A program made the position numbers and the translations under genes. 64,000 bases of DNA from Bacteroides intestinalis (GTDB lineage: Bacteria > Bacteroidota > Bacteroidia > Bacteroidales > Bacteroidaceae), in NCBI RefSeq assembly GCF_902364365.1, contig NZ_CABJDN010000004.1:204705-268704 (forward strand), written 5' to 3'. Position 1 is the first letter of the stretch; each line of letters opens with the position of its first letter. This document shows positions 45,778-54,022 of this stretch, piece after piece. The notes under the pieces were generated by a model. That model ran no database searches. It was given only the letters and a program-made list of their open reading frames with translations, and was not told the origin of the DNA.

Positions 45778-46887
45778 ATGATAAAGATTATTTGTATTAT
45801 ATGCCTCTTTTTGTGTTCATGCCACAGCTATTCAGATACCGGTCTGGTTGTTTGGAATTATGATGATTTCATAAAGAGAGAGATGAAAATGTCTGATATA
45901 GCCGATGAGATGACAATCATTCAGCCCGGCTCTATCGATTATAAGGGAGCCCGAATTGTACATGCTTCATCTTTTTTCTTGGCTGGAACGGAGCAAGGAG
46001 TATTGAGGTATGATAAAGAAGGGCATTTAATGAACAGGATAGGGGCTATAGGGCAAGGGCCGGGTGAATACAGAAGATTTTATAATATGGCGATAAATGA
46101 AACAGACAGGATTATTTATGTTTACTGTATGGACACCTCTACGCTATTATCTTTTTCTTATGAAGGTAATTTCCTTAATAAACATTCTCTTCAGCTTCCT
46201 AAAAAAATGGCATGGAAATTCTATTGTTTGAAGGATAAACTCTATTTTTATTATAGTATAGATGTCGACGATGAATCACTACCTTATATGTATGCAATAA
46301 CAGATACAATAGGGGATTTATTATATTCTAAATTGGATGAAAGTTTACATTTTGCTTCGGGTAATTATCCTAGTTTTCCATCTGATCATATAGGACTGTT
46401 TGGTGACACCATGCTAGTCTGGAATCAATATAGCGATACTATCTATCGAGTTTCAGAAAAGGGAGAAGAAGCTTTTGCGGTATGGGGTGAGTGGGATAAA
46501 CGATTGACTCCTGCCAAGGTAGAAAAGGAAGAATGTAATCAATCTATGATAATATCTACCATTTTTGAAACAGTTAATTATTATTTATGTATATGGCGTC
46601 CCTATGATATAAGGAAGAATAAATGGAATTATTGTTTTTATGATAAAGCATCCGGGAAGTTGTTTAACTCGGAAGGAATCACCGATGACTTATGGGGGCT
46701 TCCTTCTGTTTTTCCTTATAATTATTATGTGATGGATGGTCGTGAATATTTGGAATGTGGCTATCCTACTTATAAATTGTTGGATGCTTGGCTAACTTCT
46801 GATGATCCTAAGATACGAAAGCAAGCTGAGAGTATAGATGAAGAAGGTAATAACGTATTGATAAGGATTCGGCTGAAGAAAAAATAA
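45778..46887 (+). CDS. six-bladed beta-propeller lipoprotein, unpaired
   Basis: A 369-residue lipoprotein (LCSC, Cys15) of the same propeller family: GVLRYDKEGHLMNRIGAIGQGPGEYRRF, YSDTIYRVS and the ending EEGNNVLIRIRLKKK. It differs clearly from the other three in the cluster and has no peptide gene in front of it; it sits where the rest of the first VKOR gene should be. It may have lost its peptide partner or arrived separately. Confidence 0.8.
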   Translation: MIKIICIICLFLCSCHSYSDTGLVVWNYDDFIKREMKMSDIADEMTIIQPGSIDYKGARIVHASSFFLAGTEQGVLRYDKEGHLMNRIGAIGQGPGEYRRFYNMAINETDRIIYVYCMDTSTLLSFSYEGNFLNKHSLQLPKKMAWKFYCLKDKLYFYYSIDVDDESLPYMYAITDTIGDLLYSKLDESLHFASGNYPSFPSDHIGLFGDTMLVWNQYSDTIYRVSEKGEEAFAVWGEWDKRLTPAKVEKEECNQSMIISTIFETVNYYLCIWRPYDIRKNKWNYCFYDKASGKLFNSEGITDDLWGLPSVFPYNYYVMDGREYLECGYPTYKLLDAWLTSDDPKIRKQAESIDEEGNNVLIRIRLKKK

Positions 46888-46892
46888 TATTG

Positions 46893-46999
46893 GTTTCTAA
46901 TGTGGCTGCCGATGCTGTTGAGAAGTTGAAGTAACATATGAAGAGTAAATTTTGTTGGCTAACAGTGATGCTTTTGATGATTTTATATGGAAATTGTGG
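46893..46999 (+). pseudogene. remnant 3' end of the TPR/HTH regulator gene
   Basis: Matches the last ~107 bp of the regulator gene (HTH end and C-terminus), but with a TAA and single-base indels. It never had a start here and marks the left edge of the duplicated block. Confidence 0.75.
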
Positions 47000-47111
47000 A
47001 GAATAAGGAGAATGTATTGTCCGGTTGATGCTCTTCTTTTTGCTTTAGTTTTTGGGCTAATATGTTGGTTATTAGTATTATAGTCTATTCGTTTTTTGTC
47101 CAGTATCTTTT

Positions 47112-47143
47112 CTTGTTTAGGTGTAGTATCCTGCCTAATTTTG
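47112..47143 (+). promoter_or_regulatory. promoter of peptide gene 2
   Basis: CTTG (47112-47115), 20-bp spacer, TAATTTTG (47136-47143); same layout as the copy at 43679-43710. Confidence 0.6.
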
Positions 47144-47277
47144 CTACATTCCAAGTCGGGATGTTAGCTACATTTCAACTTTGATGCTGATACCGTATAG
47201 CATTAATTGTAACGGAGTAGCTGGCTGTTATGATGGATAGGGCGGAGACTTTTCTTTATTGTTTTACTTAAAATTGA

Positions 47278-47523
47278 ATGCTTATGAAAAAGATTTTGAA
47301 TGTCTCGGAAATGAAGCAGGTGCGTGGCGGAGGCGTAGTTTCTAGTTTATGTGCTCCAGATGAATATTTGTATTCATGTACGACCTCTTTTGGAAATGGT
47401 GCTTCTTCAAATGGTAAAGTTTGTGCAAAAAATAATTTTGTTGCTTCGGAGAAGATATTGAATAACTATAGAAGAATGGCACCTGAAATGGTGGAATTAG
47501 GAATACTTGCAGATTGCCGATAA
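47278..47523 (+). CDS. double-glycine-leader four-cysteine peptide 2
   Basis: An 81-residue precursor with leader identical to peptide 1 up to RGG (residues 17-18). The core has C-x8-C-x14-C-x30-C-R. Near the first Cys pair it shares SSLC...YLYSCTTSF with its sisters, while the third to fourth Cys region differs fully. Cleavage would give a 63-residue product. Same neighbours: stem-loop, propeller, then the intact VKOR fusion. Confidence 0.85.
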   Translation: MLMKKILNVSEMKQVRGGGVVSSLCAPDEYLYSCTTSFGNGASSNGKVCAKNNFVASEKILNNYRRMAPEMVELGILADCR

Positions 47524-47531
47524 TTTCAAGG

Positions 47532-47568
47532 ATGTGGTAAAAGTAAATATTTTCTTTTGCCACATTTT
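47532..47568 (+). terminator. terminator/attenuator between peptide 2 and propeller 2
   Basis: ATGTGGTAAAAG (47532-47543) pairs with CTTTTGCCACAT (47554-47565) including one T-G pair, followed by TTTTCT. Confidence 0.65.
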
Positions 47569-47590
47569 CTATATTATATTTTGATTTGAA

Positions 47591-48727
47591 ATGCGCTATC
47601 CTATACTGATAATATTATTTCTATTATATGCTTGTTCAGAACGACATTCTGAATCATGGATTTATGCGATAGAACCTACTGGTACAGTAATTTCTTCAGA
47701 AGAGGCTTATAGGCACATTGTGGATACGATATTTTATGTTCAGATAGATGATTCTGTTTTGATTCCTTCTCTTGGAGGTGACTATCACTGCATTACAGAT
47801 AATTATTTATTCTTTAATACTAAACAGGGATTGTTGAAATATGACTGGAATGGAAAATTTCTGCAAAAGATAGGGGAAATAGGAGAAGGCCCTAAAGAAT
47901 ATTGTCAATATCCGAATATCGCTGTTGATAATGATAACTGTTGCCTTTTTGTATATAGTCGTCCCAAAACTATCCTTGTTTATTCTTTTGATGGAATCTT
48001 ATTGAATCGTTATCATATTGATATGCCGGAGGATGGGAATTATCCTAAACACCTATATTATTATGATGGATGTTTGTATTTCTTTTATACGAATGGGTTG
48101 GGTGGAGATAGAGATAATTATAAACCTTTATTTTGGGTGATTGCTACAACTAATGGGACGATTCTTTCTATTCGTCGGGCTTCACAAGAAAAAGTGAGAC
48201 AGACATCTTATAAGCTTTACAATAATTTGTCTGCTAATCAAACGTATAGTGATTCATTTATATTTTGGGATTTATTTAATGATACTATATTTTATGTGAA
48301 TTCAGAGAAAGTGAATACGGCCTATCTGTGGAAAAAAGATAATTATCGTGTTCGAGAGTCAGACTATGATTCTTTGGGCAATAAGAGGTTGTTTTCTCTC
48401 AACCTGTTTGATACAAAGAGGTTCTTGTGGATTTTTTGGACAAGTATGGATGTTTCTGATTTATCTAAAAAAAGTATGACTTTATATGATAGAAAGACAA
48501 AACAAATCTATCGTTTTGATAATTTATATATTTCAGAGAAAAATTCTAATGTTAGATTGCCCATTAATTTGTCGACTTATATGCAATATAAGGGCCGTGA
48601 ATATATACTATTTGAAATGAAGTCTAAAGATTTATATAATATTCCGGGTGCATTACGTTGGGGGATAGATGAAAATGACGAGGAAGGTAATCCGGTATTA
48701 GTCTTGATTCGATTGAAAGATGAATGA
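47591..48727 (+). CDS. six-bladed beta-propeller lipoprotein, module 2
   Basis: A 378-residue lipoprotein (LYAC, Cys15). Blade motifs GLLKYDWNGKFLQKIGEIGEGP, LFVYSRP, DLFNDTIFYVN and the ending EEGNPVLVLIRLKDE are shared with its sisters. It is encoded right behind peptide 2 and 22 bp before the VKOR fusion. Function unknown; likely surface or periplasmic. Confidence 0.8.
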   Translation: MRYPILIILFLLYACSERHSESWIYAIEPTGTVISSEEAYRHIVDTIFYVQIDDSVLIPSLGGDYHCITDNYLFFNTKQGLLKYDWNGKFLQKIGEIGEGPKEYCQYPNIAVDNDNCCLFVYSRPKTILVYSFDGILLNRYHIDMPEDGNYPKHLYYYDGCLYFFYTNGLGGDRDNYKPLFWVIATTNGTILSIRRASQEKVRQTSYKLYNNLSANQTYSDSFIFWDLFNDTIFYVNSEKVNTAYLWKKDNYRVRESDYDSLGNKRLFSLNLFDTKRFLWIFWTSMDVSDLSKKSMTLYDRKTKQIYRFDNLYISEKNSNVRLPINLSTYMQYKGREYILFEMKSKDLYNIPGALRWGIDENDEEGNPVLVLIRLKDE

Positions 48728-48749
48728 AAATCTATAAATCATTGAATAC

Positions 48750-50300
48750 ATGAAAACACTATTATCAACCTATTTGCATGAGTTACATATTCCTTTTACC
48801 AGAAGCTATGCCGATAAACTTTTTGCAGAACATCCGCATCGTTATAACTTATATGGTTTGTCAGATATGCTATCTGTATATAAGATAGAAAATGCAGGAA
48901 TACAGGTGGAGGATAAAGACTTAAGAGAATTAGCTTCTCCTTTTGTGGCGCATGTCAGTAATGATTTTGTGGTAGTAAAGCAAATGTCTGATCAGGGAGT
49001 CGATTATGTTTGGCGCGAGAAAGAAATATCTGTATCCGTAGATGAATTTAAAAAGCTATGGTCAGGTATCGCACTTGTTGCTGAACCGGGAGAATCTTCA
49101 AGAGAACCAGAATATGAGAAGCACCGGAAAACTGCATTTTTTAATTCTGTTCAGAAAATAGGCGTAATTATGATTTTAGTTATTTTATTGGGCTTGGGGA
49201 GTTGGGAGCATCATTTACTCTCTTCTATAACAGGTGGTTTCTTATTGTTTATTAATCTGGCAGGTGTTGGTGTAAGCTTTCTGTTGTTATTGAAACAAGG
49301 CAAAATACAGAGTGAGTATACAGATAAAATTTGTTCACTGTTTAAACAAGGTGACTGTAACAGTGTGTTAGAATCTGATGCTGCAAAATTATGGGGGATG
49401 TTTAGTTGGAGTGAAATAGGGCTCGGCTATTTTATTTCGAGTCTTACTTTGGTGGTATTTTACCCTCAATGGATGCCCTATTTAGTGCTTGTCAACTTAT
49501 TATCTTTGCCTTATACAGGTTGGAGTGTCTGGTATCAGTATAAGGTTGCTAAACAATGGTGTCCGTTATGCTTGTCTGTGTTACTGCTTTTGTGGATGAC
49601 GGCTATTGTGAATGTGTTCGGGCAATGGAGACTACCAACTTTTGAGATGCAAGATATGCTATCTGTGGCAATACTTTATTTACTTCCTTTCTTGTCTTTA
49701 CATCTGTTGTCAGAACATTGGTTTCGTTCGGAACAGTTGGAGAATGTGAAGTATGAATTGAATAATCTGAAAGCGTCAGATAGTGTTTTTCTTTCTCAAT
49801 TGGAGTTACAACCTCATTATAAAGTAAATCCAGCTATTTCTCAAATAGTTTGGGGATGTCCACAAGCTAAATTGCGTATTACAATATTGACTAATCCTCA
49901 TTGTAATCCATGTGCGCAGATGCATAAGCGCATTGGTGCGTTGTTGAAGGAAATGGGAGATAAGGTTTGTGTTCAGTATATCTTTTCTTCCTTTAATAAG
50001 GAACTTGAAAAGAGTGCCCGATTTCTTCTTGCCGTTTATCAACAAGAGAATCATGAGAGAGCAGAAGCAATTTATAATGATTGGTTCGCTGGAAAGAAAT
50101 ATCTGGGAGAGACTTATATGCTAACGTTTGATTATGACTTAGAGTCTGTGGAAGTTAATCGTGAGCTGAGTAAACATAAAGAATGGCAATTTGAAAACAG
50201 ATTGACAGCAACTCCTACTGTTTTAATAAATGGTTATCAATTGCCGGATAGTTATAAAGTTGAAGATATGAGACATTTTGGAGATTTAAATATCAATTGA
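48750..50300 (+). CDS. VKOR-thioredoxin disulfide-forming fusion with C39-like N-terminus
   Basis: A 516-residue membrane protein. Residues 1-125 resemble a C39-like domain without the catalytic DCGxxC motif. Residues 130-325 hold about five helices of a vitamin K epoxide reductase domain with loop cysteines 195 and 203 and active site CPLC (271-274). The C-terminal thioredoxin/DsbA-like part has CNPC (385-388) and a cis-Pro segment TATPTVLING. VKOR proteins oxidise thioredoxin-like partners using quinone, so this one enzyme could form the disulfides of the four-Cys peptides. The degenerate C39 domain might hold the peptide leader; that is inference. Confidence 0.88.
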   Translation: MKTLLSTYLHELHIPFTRSYADKLFAEHPHRYNLYGLSDMLSVYKIENAGIQVEDKDLRELASPFVAHVSNDFVVVKQMSDQGVDYVWREKEISVSVDEFKKLWSGIALVAEPGESSREPEYEKHRKTAFFNSVQKIGVIMILVILLGLGSWEHHLLSSITGGFLLFINLAGVGVSFLLLLKQGKIQSEYTDKICSLFKQGDCNSVLESDAAKLWGMFSWSEIGLGYFISSLTLVVFYPQWMPYLVLVNLLSLPYTGWSVWYQYKVAKQWCPLCLSVLLLLWMTAIVNVFGQWRLPTFEMQDMLSVAILYLLPFLSLHLLSEHWFRSEQLENVKYELNNLKASDSVFLSQLELQPHYKVNPAISQIVWGCPQAKLRITILTNPHCNPCAQMHKRIGALLKEMGDKVCVQYIFSSFNKELEKSARFLLAVYQQENHERAEAIYNDWFAGKKYLGETYMLTFDYDLESVEVNRELSKHKEWQFENRLTATPTVLINGYQLPDSYKVEDMRHFGDLNIN

Positions 50301-50392
50301 TATATAAATGTTACTGTGGAATATCGTAGGGCAGTAACAGTAATGGAATAGCTAACCATTATTATAATTCATACGGTAATACTTAAAATTTT

Positions 50393-50626
50393 ATGCTTAT
50401 GAAACGAGTTTTAGATGTTGCAGAAATGAAGCAGATTCATGGCGGTGCAGCAGTTTCAAATCTTTGTGCTTCAGGTGAAAAACTTTACACTTGCACTACT
50501 ATCTATGTGGGTAGCGATGTAACAAGTAAAGGTGTGGTATGCGCCTATAGTGCAAGTGGTGCAGAATTGTTAATTACGATTCAAAGAGAATCGGAAGGAA
50601 CTGAAGCTTTGGCTTCTTGTCACTAA
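50393..50626 (+). CDS. double-glycine-leader four-cysteine peptide 3
   Basis: A 77-residue precursor with a diverged leader (MKRVLDVAEMKQIHGG). The core keeps C-x8-C-x15-C-x25-C-H. The sequence just before the start (ACTTAAAATT) and TAATGGAATAGCT further up resemble the regions before peptides 1 and 2, although the rest of the upstream DNA is unlike them. It is an older or separately acquired member of the set. Confidence 0.85.
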   Translation: MLMKRVLDVAEMKQIHGGAAVSNLCASGEKLYTCTTIYVGSDVTSKGVVCAYSASGAELLITIQRESEGTEALASCH

Positions 50627-50636
50627 TTAATATAAT

Positions 50637-50666
50637 ATCAGTGGTAGGATAAATCTTACCACTGAT
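50637..50666 (+). terminator. stem-loop between peptide 3 and propeller 3
   Basis: ATCAGTGGTAGGAT (50637-50650) pairs with ATCTTACCACTGAT (50653-50666), 14 positions with one G-T pair. No T-run follows, so it may stabilise the peptide mRNA end rather than terminate. Confidence 0.5.
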
Positions 50667-50680
50667 AAATCACTGACATT

Positions 50681-51799
50681 ATGAAAGTATGCATATACAG
50701 TTTGTTTTTAAGTCTTCTCCTTTTATCTTGTTTTAAGAGTGAGAAAAGCCCGTATTTGATTCTTGATCCGAAAGAACATATTTCTGAGTTCATCAGTATT
50801 TCTGAATTTGTAGATACAGTTATGTATATTCCTTTAGATACGTCCATGTTGATTAAGGGAATAGGAAGACATTTTTTGATTGATGATGACTGTATGTTTT
50901 TTGATACTAGTGAAGGAATTTTAAAGTATAGTAGACAAGGAACTTTTCTACAGAAAATAGGTCGCATCGGAGGTGCTCCCCAAGAGTATACCAATTATAG
51001 AGCTATAGCAATGGATAAAGAGAATGAAAGAATATATGTCTACAGTTTACCAAGAAAGCTTATAGTTTATAATTTTGATGGAGAGTTTCTGAATTCCTTT
51101 TCAGTAGAACTTCCCGATGATGGTCTATATCCTATACAAATGTACTATAGAAATGGATTGATATATTTCTTTTATCGAAATTGTTTGGGAGGTGAGACGC
51201 GTAAGTCTCTATTTTGGATAATTACGGATACTAAGGGACAGATGAAGACATATCGGCGTAGTAATGAGACTCAACTTGGAGCTGATTATGCAGCTTCGTA
51301 TGGATTATTTGGTGTTAATGTAAAAGATGAAGATTCATTTGTATATTGGGATCTCTTTAATGATACTATTTTTCATGTTAATGGGATGGAAACAGAGATA
51401 GCTTATCTATGGGACAAAGGAAAGTTCCGTTTGTTGGATACTGACAATTTTGAAGTTCCTGATGATGACCGGAGAATATGTACGGCTCTCGTCGATGCTG
51501 ATCGTTTTTTATTACTTCGTTGGAATACAATGAGGCATGTCGGTGCACAAGTCTTTTTATCTTATTATGATAAAAAGGAAAAGAAAGCTTATAAATTGGA
51601 TGATTCACATGTAGTGCCGAAAAGTAAGTTGTCGCTTTTGAATCACTTTTTTGCTTATGAGCGAATAGATGGGCGCGAATATCTTTTGATGGGAGCAAAG
51701 GTAAATGAGTTACCGGATGATATGAAAGATTCTTTGGGGAATTTATCGTATGAGGATGAGGATAATCCTATTTTGGTATTAATAAGGCTGAATAAATGA
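50681..51799 (+). CDS. six-bladed beta-propeller lipoprotein, module 3
   Basis: A 372-residue lipoprotein (LLSC, Cys17). It shares GILKYSRQGTFLQKIGRIGGAP, RIYVYSLPRK, DLFNDTIFHVN and the ending EDNPILVLIRLNK with the other cluster propellers. Its stop overlaps the exporter start (ATGA at 51796-51799), which couples propeller and exporter translation and supports a shared role. Confidence 0.82.
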   Translation: MKVCIYSLFLSLLLLSCFKSEKSPYLILDPKEHISEFISISEFVDTVMYIPLDTSMLIKGIGRHFLIDDDCMFFDTSEGILKYSRQGTFLQKIGRIGGAPQEYTNYRAIAMDKENERIYVYSLPRKLIVYNFDGEFLNSFSVELPDDGLYPIQMYYRNGLIYFFYRNCLGGETRKSLFWIITDTKGQMKTYRRSNETQLGADYAASYGLFGVNVKDEDSFVYWDLFNDTIFHVNGMETEIAYLWDKGKFRLLDTDNFEVPDDDRRICTALVDADRFLLLRWNTMRHVGAQVFLSYYDKKEKKAYKLDDSHVVPKSKLSLLNHFFAYERIDGREYLLMGAKVNELPDDMKDSLGNLSYEDEDNPILVLIRLNK

Positions 51800-54003
51800 A
51801 ACACTCGTTCCCATATTATCATCAGGCGGATGCAATGGATTGTGGTCCTACCTGTTTGCGGATGATTGCTAAATACTATGGTAAAAGCTATTCATTACAG
51901 ACATTGCGTGCACGCTCATTTATATCCCGTGAAGGAGTATCATTATTGGGAATTAGTGATGCGGGAGAGGCTATTGGTTTTCGGACGTCAGGAGTTTATG
52001 TATCATTTGAACAATTTATTACGGATGTACCGTTACCTTGCATCTTACATTGGGATCAAAACCATTTTGTAGTTTGCTATGGCATTAAAAAAAGAAAAGG
52101 GGAATATTGGTTTCAGATTGCTGATCCCGGAAAGCAGATGGTGACTTATAATGAACAGGAATTTAAGAAGTGCTGGCTGTCGACAAGGACAGAGGGGGAA
52201 GATGTCGGTACTGCATTGATATTGGAACCCGGACCGGACTTTTATCATCGTGAGGATGAACCGGAAATTAGAGAAAGAGGATTGCTTTTCTTTCTGAGAT
52301 ATCTCACCCCTTATAAAAAACAATTGATACAGTTGATATTGGGGATGCTGACAGTCAGCTTGTTGCAACTGATTCTCCCTTTTCTGACGCAATCATTGGT
52401 GGACGTAGGTATCCGTGATAGCAATTTGAATTTTATCATTCTGGTACTGATAGCACAAATCATAATTTCTGTTTCGCAACTTTCGGTAGAGTTTATTCGC
52501 AGTTGGATACTATTACATGTTAACACACGTATTACTATCTCTTTAATATCTGATTTCCTGGCTAAGTTAATGAAATTGCCATTGCACTTCTTTGACTCAA
52601 AAATGGTAGGTGACATTATGCAACGTATCGGTGATCATGAACGTATTAAAACGTTCCTGACAGGGTCATCTATTACCACACTCTTTTCCTTTGTCAATTT
52701 CTTTATTTTTGGCTTTGTTCTTGCTTATTATAATTTGACAGTGTTAGGTATCTTCTTATTGGGTAACACTTTGTATGTGTGTTGGATACTCGTTTTTATG
52801 AAGTATCGGCGGGAATTGGATATACGCCGTTTTGCACAAGCGGCAGGCGAACAAAGCAACCTGATACAAATTGTAACCGCTATGCAGGAAATCAAATTAA
52901 ATAACTGTGAGACTCAGAAACGCTGGCAGTGGGAACGTATACAGGTGAAACTGTTCAAAATTAGCATAAAAGGTTTGGCACTGGGACAAATTCAGCAAGT
53001 GGGTTCCATATTCTTTAATCAAACTACCAATATTGTGATTTCCTTTATTGCGGCAAAAGCTGTAATAGATGGACAGATGACGTTGGGTATGATGATGTCT
53101 CTGACCTATATTATCGGTCAGTTGAGTTCTCCGGTATCTTCTTTTATTGGTTTTGCACAGCAATTTCAGGATGCCAAAATTAGTTTGGAGCGTCTGAACG
53201 AGATACATGGACGGAAAGACGAGGAACAGAATATTTCGTCAAAACTTACAGTGTTACCGGAAAAAGGGGATATACGGATAGAGAATGTTTCATTCAGTTA
53301 TGACGGTGCAAACAGAGATTATGTACTGGATGATGTTTCTTTCAATATCCCTCAGCATAAAGTGACGGCGATTGTAGGGGCAAGTGGTAGTGGTAAAACA
53401 ACTTTGATAAAATTGATGCTTGGCTTTTATACTCCTAATAAAGGAGCGATAAAGATACAGGATACTCCGTTAGAGAATATTAATCCACATTTATGGCGTG
53501 CCCGAACCGGGTCTGTGATGCAGGATGGTTTTATATTCTCCGAGACAATTGCACAGAATATTGCGGTAGGTGAGGAGCAGATTGATATTGAACGTTTGAG
53601 ACATGCGGTGACCATTGCCAATATTCGTGATTTTATAGATTCCTGACCGTTGGGATACAATACTAAAATCGGTATGGAAGGAAATGGCATCAGCCAAGGG
53701 CAGAGACAGCGTATTTTGATAGCCCGTGCGGTGTATAAGAATCCGGATTACCTGTTTTTTGATGAAGCTACCAATGCACTTGATGCGAATAATGAACGCG
53801 AGATAATGGAGCATTTGCATGAATTTTATAAAGGGAAAACAGTTGTTATAGTGGCTCACCGACTTAGTACGGTGAGAGATGCAGATAATATCATAGTACT
53901 GGATAAAGGTAAAATAGCCGAAGAGGGAACCCACAAGGAATTGGCGGAACGGAAGGGTTTATATTACCAGTTGGTAAAGAATCAATTGGAACTGGGTAAT
54001 TAG
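51796..54003 (+). pseudogene. C39-peptidase ABC exporter split by an in-frame TGA
   Basis: A 735-codon peptidase-containing ABC transporter, the type that cuts double-glycine leaders and exports the core. The C39 domain has Cys16 (DCGPTC), His90 and Asp110; six membrane helices follow; the Walker A motif GASGSGKTT is near residue 530. Codon 617 is TGA (53644-53646), in the segment [18 protein letters not shown] where the family has Leu. The frame then continues intact through the signature GISQGQRQR, Walker [12 protein letters not shown] and AHRLSTV to the TAG at 54001. The two parts are 51796-53646 (616 aa) and a possible restart at 53650 (TTG) or at an internal ATG. Single-base nonsense, readthrough or a sequencing error are the options. 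Confidence 0.85.
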
Positions 54004-54022
54004 AAATTGGTAATTTGAGATA

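Larger units (their letters stand above)
46892..47335 (+). repeat. duplicated segment, copy B
   Basis: Second copy of the regulator tail, intergenic promoter region and peptide leader (see 43458-43905). The 390-bp gap 46888-47277 is explained wholly by this copy. Confidence 0.85.

Noticed and set aside
43846..50626. Lanthipeptide or radical-SAM peptide cluster
   Set aside because: No LanM/LanB-like, radical SAM or cyclodehydratase gene is present; only disulfide and export genes are found.
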